Notes under the pieces: model-generated
The model's input: the letters and a program-made list of their open reading frames with translations, nothing else
The model's database searches: none
What the model was told of the DNA's origin: nothing
Origin: Chroococcidiopsidaceae cyanobacterium CP_BM_RX_35
GTDB lineage: Bacteria; Cyanobacteriota; Cyanobacteriia; Cyanobacteriales; Chroococcidiopsidaceae
Length of the DNA stretch: 7,470 nucleotides
Reading direction: 5' to 3'
Assembly (NCBI GenBank): GCA_019242465.1
Contig: JAFAVL010000726.1
Coordinates: forward strand, 1-7,470
Program-made: the position numbers and the translations under genes
Shown: positions 1-5,148 of the stretch, in pieces
Layout of the letters: every line of letters begins with the position of its first letter
Position numbering within the stretch: position 1 is the first letter of the stretch

Positions 1-1778
1 CTTTGAGTCAGTTGAGTAGCCAGCAGCAGCTCCAGCCCAAATTGCAGCAAGCCGTACTCGATGTAGCAGCGCGAATCGAGCAACTAGAGAAAAAACGCGT
101 TTATCTCGAACGGGTGCGAGAAAAAGGACAGGAACGGCGTCACTTTATGGAACGCCTACAAGCTCACCAACGTGACTATGAGAAACAGATGGGGGAGTTG
201 GAGCAAAAAATGCAGCTGCTTGCTTCTCCTAATGTGCCCTGTCCGTTGTGTGAGCGTCTCTTGGATGAACATCACTGGACGCGGGTGGTGGAGAAAACTC
301 AAGCTCAGCAACAAGAAACGGCAGAGCAATGTTGGGTTGTGCGAGAGCAACTGGCGGTTTCGGAGCGCGAAATACAGGTGCTGCGGCAAGAGTATCGAGA
401 ACTATCACAAGAATTGGCAAAATACGATACCTTGCGAGAACACCGAGGGCAGTTGGCAGCTCAGCTTGCAGCTACAGACGATGCTCAGGAGCGATCGCAA
501 CAGCTAGCTACCGAAAAGCAACAGTTGGAGAAAGTTCTACAGCTGGGTGACTATGCTCCCAGTGAGCAAGCAGAGCTGCGTCAATTAGACTCACAACTGG
601 CACAACTAAGCTATAACGAACAAGACCACGCTTTAGCCCGCAGTGAGGTTGAGCGGTGGCGTTGGGCTGAGATCCGGCAGGGGCAAATCAAAGATGCCCA
701 GCGGCGAAGTGCACAAATCGCGGCGCAACGACCGGAGCTATTAGCACAGGTCGCCGATTTGAAAGCAAAAATCGAGCAGCAAAAATCTAATTCTGACTGT
801 TGCAGACAGATCGCGGCTCTCGATCGCTACATTGCAGAAATTAGCTATATTGCAGAGCAGCACAATGCTATACGCGTTGCTCTGCGTGATAGCCAGTTCT
901 GGCAACTACGCTACCAACAGCTCTGTTCAGCCCAGCAGCAATATCCCCTGGTTCAGAAGCGATTGGAGGAGCTAACCCAGCTTTTGCAAGCTAGAGTAGC
1001 GGAAATGCAAAGGCTTGATGAACAAATTGCTACCCTGACTCACCAGCTCGAAGAGATACCAGATACCACTGACCAAATCCAAGCTTTAGAGCAGCAGCTA
1101 CAAGAACGGCGGCAGCAACTAGATGAGCAGCTAGGGCAGCTAGGTCGTCTCCAGCAGATGCTGACTCAGCTGGCAGCGCTCCAAGCTCGATCTGAGCAGC
1201 AGCAACAACAACTAGCAATCGTCCGGCGACACAATCTGGTCTATCAGGAATTAGCCATGGCTTTTGGCAAAAACGGTATTCAGGCACTGATGATTGAGAA
1301 CGTGTTGCCTCAGCTGGAAGCAGAAACGAATCAGCTCCTTTCCCGGCTGAGTGCTAACCAGCTTCACGTTCAGTTTGTGACTCAAAAAGCTGGGCGTAGC
1401 GGTCGAGCGTCAGCCAAGAAACTCTCAAAGCTGATTGATACGTTAGATATTTTGATTGCTGATGCCCGTGGGACTCGACCTTATGAAACATATTCTGGTG
1501 GAGAAGCTTTTCGGATTAATTTTGCGATTCGTCTCGCTTTGGCTAGACTGCTGGCTCAGCGAGCTGGGGCGGCGCTACAGCTGCTCATTATAGATGAAGG
1601 CTTTGGGACGCAAGATCGAGAAGGCTGCGAACGCTTGGTAGCTGCAATTAATGCGATCGCCTCCGACTTTGCTTGCATCCTGGCTGTGACTCATATGCCC
1701 CATCTTAAAGAAGCTTTCCAAGCTCGGATTGAAGTTAGTAAAACTCAGCAGAGTTCTCGACTTAGCTTATCGATTTAA
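1..1778 (+). CDS. sbcC: SbcC-type exonuclease subunit, C-terminal part (5' end outside window)
   Basis: This is the C-terminal 591 residues of an SbcC/Rad50-type SMC-like ATPase, which with the SbcD nuclease processes hairpins and double-strand ends. Residues are numbered from the codon at base 3. A Gln/Glu-rich coiled coil precedes the zinc-hook motif CPLC (residues 80-83, bases 240-251), through which two subunits dimerise. A long returning coiled coil runs to about residue 410. The C-terminal ATPase lobe carries the ABC signature SGGE (498-501), Walker B LLIIDE (527-532) followed by GFGTQD, and the switch histidine in VTHM (562-565). Walker A and the first coil must lie upstream. The family is usually about 1000 residues, so some 400 are missing. 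The reading frame is open through base 1, and the TTG at base 3 is an internal Leu codon rather than a start. No sbcD is visible; it may lie upstream or elsewhere. A generic RecF/SMC-like ATPase is the alternative, but the hook plus signature order favours SbcC. Confidence 0.9.
   Translation, partial: LSQLSSQQQLQPKLQQAVLDVAARIEQLEKKRVYLERVREKGQERRHFMERLQAHQRDYEKQMGELEQKMQLLASPNVPCPLCERLLDEHHWTRVVEKTQAQQQETAEQCWVVREQLAVSEREIQVLRQEYRELSQELAKYDTLREHRGQLAAQLAATDDAQERSQQLATEKQQLEKVLQLGDYAPSEQAELRQLDSQLAQLSYNEQDHALARSEVERWRWAEIRQGQIKDAQRRSAQIAAQRPELLAQVADLKAKIEQQKSNSDCCRQIAALDRYIAEISYIAEQHNAIRVALRDSQFWQLRYQQLCSAQQQYPLVQKRLEELTQLLQARVAEMQRLDEQIATLTHQLEEIPDTTDQIQALEQQLQERRQQLDEQLGQLGRLQQMLTQLAALQARSEQQQQQLAIVRRHNLVYQELAMAFGKNGIQALMIENVLPQLEAETNQLLSRLSANQLHVQFVTQKAGRSGRASAKKLSKLIDTLDILIADARGTRPYETYSGGEAFRINFAIRLALARLLAQRAGAALQLLIIDEGFGTQDREGCERLVAAINAIASDFACILAVTHMPHLKEAFQARIEVSKTQQSSRLSLSI
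491..498. repeat. HIP1 octamer GCGATCGC (1)
   Basis: Highly iterated palindrome of cyanobacterial genomes, here inside the sbcC coiled-coil region. It serves mainly as a taxonomic marker. Confidence 0.9.
1653..1660. repeat. HIP1 octamer (2)
   Basis: Second GCGATCGC, in the sbcC ATPase-lobe coding sequence between Walker B and the switch histidine. Confidence 0.9.
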
Positions 1779-1783
1779 GCTTG

Positions 1784-1824
1784 CTCAACGCAGCCGCCGG
1801 AGCTGCCTCCGGCGGAACGTTGAG
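1784..1824. terminator. GC-rich hairpin after sbcC
   Basis: Six bases past the sbcC stop is a two-part stem. The outer arms are CTCAACG (1784-1790) and CGTTGAG (1818-1824). The inner arms are CCGCCGGAG (1794-1802) and CTCCGGCGG (1807-1815), closing on a CTGC loop. The two stems are separated by an internal loop of CAG against AA. The stem is strong, but no T run follows on either strand, so it may be a factor-assisted or 3'-end-stabilising hairpin or a dispersed palindromic repeat rather than a classic intrinsic terminator. Confidence 0.55.
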
Positions 1825-1851
1825 TTGAAGACATTGCTACTCTCTTACAAG

Positions 1852-1883
1852 AAGTAGTGAGTAGGGAGTGGGGAGTAGGGGAA
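1852..1883 (+). repeat. G-rich degenerate short tandem repeat
   Basis: Tandem variants of GAGTAGGG/GAGTGGGG/GAGTAGGGG resemble the short tandemly repeated repetitive sequences described in filamentous cyanobacteria. There are three G tracts of three or more (1864-1866, 1870-1873, 1878-1881), one short of the four-tract quadruplex pattern. The tract lies in the 5' leader region of the HAD gene. A related copy in the opposite orientation fills the rbcR-kinase gap. Confidence 0.6.
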
Positions 1884-1920
1884 GACATATACGGAGGAAT
1901 TTAGGAAACCTTGAATTGGG

Positions 1921-1925
1921 AAGGA
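1921..1925 (+). promoter_or_regulatory. Shine-Dalgarno AAGGA for the HAD gene
   Basis: AAGGA lies 6 nt before the ATG at 1932 and only 3 nt before the in-frame ATG at 1929, which favours 1932. A longer GGAGGA at 1893-1898 would serve an in-frame TTG at 1911, but at a long 12-nt spacing. Confidence 0.5.
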
Positions 1926-1931
1926 ACTATG

Positions 1932-2810
1932 ATGCAGCAAGGCTCTGCGGCTCGCAAGGATGAGAAACAAGTGGTGGAGGCAAAATCGCCTGAGATTCAA
2001 TTGCTCGTACTAGATATTGACGGCACGATCGCTGGAGAGTCTAATGAGATTCGACCATCAGTACGCCATGCCATTCGTTCGGCGCAAGCCCAAGGCGTTC
2101 AGGTTGCGATCGCAACTGGTCGCATGTACTGCTCCGCCTTACGGTTTTATCAGGAATCGGGCTCCACTCTACCGCTTGTTGCCTATCAAGGTGCTTGGAT
2201 TCAAGACCCTGCCACTCAACGACTTCATCGTCACTGGCCTGTTGCTAGGCAAACCGCACAGCAGTTGCTAGACTACTTCGAGCAGCCGCAACTGCGAACT
2301 CTGCTTTCTGTTCACTTTTACATCAACGATCGGTTGTATGTCCGGGAATTAACAAAAGAAACCCAAATTTATGCAGAACGCTCTGGCATTGCACCAATTG
2401 CTGTGGGTGACTTGCGCCAAGTCTTGCAAAATGAACCGACAAAAGTTTTAGCATTGAGCGATGACACAAATGTCATTGACCAGTTGTTGGGAACTTTACG
2501 GCGGCAGTACACCCCGGCTGAACTGTACCTAACCAAATCTGTTGCTACCTTTTTTGAAGCTACTAACCCCTCTGTTAACAAGGGTGCTGGAGTTCGTTAC
2601 TTAGCCGAAGACCTTTTGGGTCTGCAAGCCGCTAATGTCATGACAATTGGTGATAACTTCAACGATATCGAGATGCTTGAGTATGCTGGGCTCGGTGTTG
2701 CCATGGGCAATGCGCCAACAGCGGTTAAGGCTGTTGCTCAGTGGGTGGCTCCCGGCGTAGAACAGGATGGTGCAGCGGCAGCAATTGAAGAATTTGTGCT
2801 GCGAACCTGA
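1932..2810 (+). CDS. Cof-type HAD-IIB family phosphatase
   Basis: Predicted cytoplasmic, Mg-dependent phosphohydrolase of the haloacid dehalogenase superfamily. Members dephosphorylate sugar phosphates, nucleotides, PLP or similar small molecules, and the substrate here is unknown. Numbering from the ATG at 1932 gives 292 residues, a typical length. Motif I is DIDGT with nucleophile Asp28 and acid/base Asp30. Motif II is ATGR with Thr62. Motif III is the Lys of NKGAG (Lys217). Motif IV is GDNFNDIEML with Asp241 and Asp245, followed by the MGNA segment characteristic of Cof proteins. The roughly 150 residues between motifs II and III form the C2-type cap that selects substrate. All catalytic residues are present, so it should be active. 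The polar stretch of about 20 residues before the fold makes the exact start uncertain (alternatives ATG 1929, TTG 1911). A strong hairpin terminator follows, and the hairpin after sbcC lies upstream, so it is probably transcribed alone. Confidence 0.9.
   Translation: MQQGSAARKDEKQVVEAKSPEIQLLVLDIDGTIAGESNEIRPSVRHAIRSAQAQGVQVAIATGRMYCSALRFYQESGSTLPLVAYQGAWIQDPATQRLHRHWPVARQTAQQLLDYFEQPQLRTLLSVHFYINDRLYVRELTKETQIYAERSGIAPIAVGDLRQVLQNEPTKVLALSDDTNVIDQLLGTLRRQYTPAELYLTKSVATFFEATNPSVNKGAGVRYLAEDLLGLQAANVMTIGDNFNDIEMLEYAGLGVAMGNAPTAVKAVAQWVAPGVEQDGAAAAIEEFVLRT
2106..2113. repeat. HIP1 octamer (3), extended palindrome
   Basis: GCGATCGC inside the HAD gene, next to motif II. The palindrome extends to 12 bases, TTGCGATCGCAA (2104-2115). 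Confidence 0.9.
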
Positions 2811-2814
2811 CATC

Positions 2815-2861
2815 AGAAAGGGCACCGACGACTGACCGTGTTTCGTCTCGGTGCCCTTTCT
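2815..2861. terminator. Strong hairpin terminator after the HAD gene
   Basis: Perfect 14-bp inverted repeat: AGAAAGGGCACCGA (2815-2828) pairs with TCGGTGCCCTTTCT (2848-2861) around a 19-nt loop, starting 5 nt after the stop codon. The 3' arm ends in CCCTTTCT, giving a weak U-rich tail. The other strand likewise ends in GGGCACCGA preceded by pyrimidines, so it may work in both directions. An alternative pairing of GACG (2827-2830) with CGTC (2844-2847) is possible at the stem tip. Confidence 0.8.
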
Positions 2862-3076
2862 AGTTCGCTCCTCACACAGGTACCATAATAATTGAAGTCA
2901 AAAGCATTTTAGAATTTTTTAACAAAAATTTATGTCTTATAGGAGATGAGGGATTATGGCTGTGAAGAAATAGAAAGACTGGGTAGATTGTAGCCTTTAT
3001 TTCTTGGTAATCCCTGAGTCAATCACCTGTTTTTGAACGGAGATTAATCGGTTGCATCTGTCTTGGGGCATAACTT

Positions 3077-3089
3077 TCAGTAATACTGA
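3077..3089. promoter_or_regulatory. Short dyad TCAGTA-A-TACTGA
   Basis: Perfect 6-bp arms around one base, an operator-like symmetry about 205 bases before the Crp/Fnr start codon. A dyad this size is expected roughly once by chance in a region of this length, so the functional claim is weak. Confidence 0.25.
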
Positions 3090-3126
3090 TGAAAATGAAA
3101 ATTATACAAAATTTAGCAAATGTAAA

Positions 3127-3140
3127 GTAAATTTTGCTAC
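3127..3140. promoter_or_regulatory. NtcA-type box GTA-N8-TAC
   Basis: GTAAATTTTGCTAC matches the GTA-N8-TAC core bound by NtcA in cyanobacteria, though without the flanking T and A of the fuller TGTA...TACA form. A TAN3T-type -10 candidate, TAGAGT (3166-3171), starts 25 nt downstream, slightly more than the usual 22-24. The site is 154 bases before the start codon of a regulator whose recognition helix looks identical to NtcA's, so either NtcA control or autoregulation is plausible. A chance match in a gap of this size is roughly a one-in-eight event. Confidence 0.4.
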
Positions 3141-3294
3141 TATGATAATACAGTAAAGATAAATCTAGAGTGAAGCTAGCTTCGTTATTCACTGATGGTT
3201 CAGGCTTAAGGCATGAAGTCCAGCCTGTTGCCACACTGGCACTCCTGCAAGTCTCTTCCGACTACCGTGTTCATAAATAACCGCTTCGACGACC

Positions 3295-4011
3295 ATGCAT
3301 TCTCCATCAATTTCAGAGCCATCACGACCTTTTCTGACCTGGCAACGTATTCTTGACTGGTCCCAAGAGCATTACCGATTCCGCACCTTTAGCAAAGATG
3401 AGCGCATTCCTGCTCGACCTGGACTACTGTATCTAGTACAACGGGGTGCCGTCCGACTTGTCGGTGTTGCTCAAGTTAGCACAGCAAGTCAGCTAACATC
3501 TCGTCGGATCAACAGAACTCCAGAAGAAGCCTTCTTAGGCTTCGTGGGAGCGGGACAACCTTTTGAGATTGTTGCTCAGTCACCCTTTACACTCCAAAGC
3601 TACGCCCATGTTGACCAAACTTCTGTTGTTTGGATGTACTGGCACGATTTAGACAACTGGCCCCACTTCCGGCGTGAGGTGATGGATGCGTTCCGCTACC
3701 AGCACCAGCGTAAGCTCCTCTGGCTAAGCGCATTAGGGCAGAGGAGAACGATTGACCGACTCTTAGGATTTCTCACTCTGTTAATTGAAGAGTATGGCGA
3801 ACCGTCTGTGAGTGACACAGATCCCGATGTGTTACGTGGTTACTGTCTACCCTTCCCTCTCACTCATGCCCAAATTGGTAGCGCTATTGGCTCAACACGA
3901 GTAACAGTCACTCGGCTCATGGGCAAACTCCGCCAACGCGGTTTACTCATTACCCAAACAGATAACCTTATCTGTCTGCCAGCTGATTCTATTACTAGGA
4001 ATAGTGGTTGA
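3295..4011 (+). CDS. Crp/Fnr-family transcriptional regulator with NtcA-like DNA-binding helix
   Basis: A 238-residue DNA-binding regulator of the Crp/Fnr superfamily. Residues about 30-125 form the beta-roll sensor domain, about 125-165 the dimerisation helix, and 185-225 the winged helix-turn-helix. The segment IGSTRVTVTRL (198-208) is, as far as I recall, identical to the recognition helix of NtcA, so a GTA-N8-TAC-like target is expected. The sensor half does not resemble NtcA and has an extra polar loop (about 62-78). Where cAMP receptors carry the phosphate-binding FGE...R(S/T) cassette, this protein reads PFEIVAQSPFTLQSY, so canonical cAMP binding is unlikely. There is no N-terminal cysteine cluster as in Fnr. 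The ATG at 3295 is the first possible start after an in-frame stop at 3274-3276. No Shine-Dalgarno is visible, which is common in cyanobacteria. The ligand and gene name are unknown to me. Confidence 0.88.
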   Translation: MHSPSISEPSRPFLTWQRILDWSQEHYRFRTFSKDERIPARPGLLYLVQRGAVRLVGVAQVSTASQLTSRRINRTPEEAFLGFVGAGQPFEIVAQSPFTLQSYAHVDQTSVVWMYWHDLDNWPHFRREVMDAFRYQHQRKLLWLSALGQRRTIDRLLGFLTLLIEEYGEPSVSDTDPDVLRGYCLPFPLTHAQIGSAIGSTRVTVTRLMGKLRQRGLLITQTDNLICLPADSITRNSG

Positions 4012-4012
4012 G

Positions 4013-5113
4013 CTAGCGGATTCTCACAAATCCGGCTTGTTGAATCAATTCCTGACCCTGATTTGTCAGCAGCAGGTTGGCGTAAGCCTCGCCTGCTTGC
4101 TGAGCAATTTGACCATCTTGTTTGACAACCACAAACAACCGACGAGTAATTGGGTACTGACCATTTTTAAAAGCAACTGCATTTAGCTGGTTGCGCTGAC
4201 TTGGACATTGGGAAAGAGGGACGAAAGGTTCGCGGTAGGGTGGAACCAGTGCATTAGATTTACTGCCGAGTGGCAGGGGTTCAACGCTACACTGACCAAC
4301 GATTTCAGGCGCAGACGCGTAGTAAATATCCCCAACGTTGGTTGCTACTGCTCTCAGGGCTTGAGTAGTTGTAGCCATGAACTTGACATTGTTACCAAAT
4401 CTCTGACCGCCTAAGACGTTTTCGACGAAGAATTCGACCGTACCACTGTTTTCCAGGCGACGAGAGTAAGGTGTAATAGGCAAATTTGGACCCCCGACTT
4501 GATCCCAGTTGACCAGTCGCCCAGTGTAAATATCCTTCAGTTGGGCGACGGTTAGACCAGCAATTTTGAGGTTAGGGTTGATGACAACTGCAATCCCATC
4601 AATTGCCACCGGAATTTCCTTGAGAGTGAAGCCCATAGCCTGAGCTTGCTGGTATTCCTGGTTTTGAATAGGGCGAGAGGACTGAGAAAAAGTCAGCTGG
4701 TCATTTAACAGCATTTTTATCCCAGTGCCAGAACCAGGCGCCTCATTGATTGGTTGGGTATAGCGCAGTTGAAACTGTGACCAGACGGTTTGCATAACTG
4801 GGTCTGCTGCCTGTCGGATAGGTGCCCAAGTTGTACTTCCACCTTCGTTGAATAGCCCGCTGGGGACGTTCTTAACTGCAGCGAAAGTTTCGGCGCTGCT
4901 AGAAGGTACAGGAGGTACAGGTGTGGTAGACTCTTTGCCCGATCCACTATTGGGTGATGTAGATGTAACACTGTTAGAACTCCTGGGGGGTGTATTGATG
5001 ACAAAACTACCCCCGATGCCACTATGAATGAACCACCAGATACCGCCCCCTACCAAACCACTTGTGATCAGGAGAGCTAAGACCAGTACAGCCGTTTCAT
5101 TTTTTTGGGACAT
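4013..5113 (-). CDS. Membrane-anchored PstS-like solute-binding protein
   Basis: Predicted extracytoplasmic periplasmic-binding-protein domain on a membrane anchor. Numbering from the ATG at 5111-5113 gives 366 residues. A single hydrophobic segment (about 8-29) is followed by a Ser/Thr/Pro-rich linker (about 42-76) and a PstS-like domain (about 85-366). Phosphate-pocket-like elements are GGSTTW (91-96), GSGTG (about 127-131) and R-R-L-E-N-S-G-T (218-225), which matches the R-x-D/E-x-SGT signature. The hydrophobic segment has no lipobox Cys, so this is a signal anchor rather than the lipoprotein form usual for PstS. Cys275 and Cys303 could form a disulfide. No pstC, pstA or pstB is adjacent; the upstream partner is a membrane Ser/Thr kinase 35 nt away, which suggests sensing rather than transport. 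An in-frame TTG at 5129-5131 would add six residues. Neither start has a Shine-Dalgarno. Ligand identity is inferred only from fold. Confidence 0.85.
   Translation of the reverse strand: MSQKNETAVLVLALLITSGLVGGGIWWFIHSGIGGSFVINTPPRSSNSVTSTSPNSGSGKESTTPVPPVPSSSAETFAAVKNVPSGLFNEGGSTTWAPIRQAADPVMQTVWSQFQLRYTQPINEAPGSGTGIKMLLNDQLTFSQSSRPIQNQEYQQAQAMGFTLKEIPVAIDGIAVVINPNLKIAGLTVAQLKDIYTGRLVNWDQVGGPNLPITPYSRRLENSGTVEFFVENVLGGQRFGNNVKFMATTTQALRAVATNVGDIYYASAPEIVGQCSVEPLPLGSKSNALVPPYREPFVPLSQCPSQRNQLNAVAFKNGQYPITRRLFVVVKQDGQIAQQAGEAYANLLLTNQGQELIQQAGFVRIR
4017..4034. terminator. Small hairpin at the convergent gene junction
   Basis: CGGATT (4017-4022) and AATCCG (4029-4034) form a 6-bp stem with a CTCACA loop. 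It lies just past the Crp/Fnr stop and within the last codons of the PstS-like gene. It is the only structure near the abutting stops, is short, and lacks a T tract, so termination is a guess. Confidence 0.25.
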
Positions 5114-5148
5114 GTTTTTGATGAATGGCAAATAGTGCTAGAAATTAT

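Larger units (their letters stand above)
2862..3294. other. AT-rich intergenic region upstream of the Crp/Fnr gene
   Basis: About 430 bases with no convincing gene and no tRNA or other structural RNA that I can recognise. It is clearly more AT-rich than the flanking genes, especially 2880-2945 and 3085-3165. It holds a 13-bp dyad and a GTA-N8-TAC site (separate entries) and several -10-like hexamers such as TATGAT (3141-3146). A 71-codon frame on the minus strand (3019-3234) has a GTG start with AGGAG seven bases upstream; it is treated as doubtful. The likely role is the promoter and 5' leader of the downstream regulator. Confidence 0.6.

Noticed and set aside
1190..1215. CAG/CAA trinucleotide run in sbcC
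   Set aside because: It encodes part of the Gln-rich coiled coil and matches the local codon composition; not a separate repeat element.
1030..1287. 85-codon minus-strand frame rich in Ala and Val
   Set aside because: It is antisense to the Gln-rich sbcC coiled coil; the Ala/Val-rich, Gln-poor composition is what the complement of repetitive CAG/CAA-type codons produces.
2946..2993. 15-codon ATG frame directly after AGGAG in the intergenic region
   Set aside because: The Shine-Dalgarno-like bases touch the ATG with no spacing, and the frame is too short to show any coding signal.
2862..3294. Riboswitch, tRNA or CRISPR array in the large intergenic gap
   Set aside because: No cloverleaf, no regularly spaced direct repeats and no recognisable riboswitch core was seen on either strand.
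4004..4186. 60-codon + strand frame overlapping the end of the Crp/Fnr gene
   Set aside because: It lies antisense to the well-supported PstS-like coding sequence and has no recognisable domain.
5129..5131. TTG as start of the PstS-like gene
   Set aside because: There is no Shine-Dalgarno before it, and an ATG six codons downstream gives a normal short N-terminus before the membrane segment.
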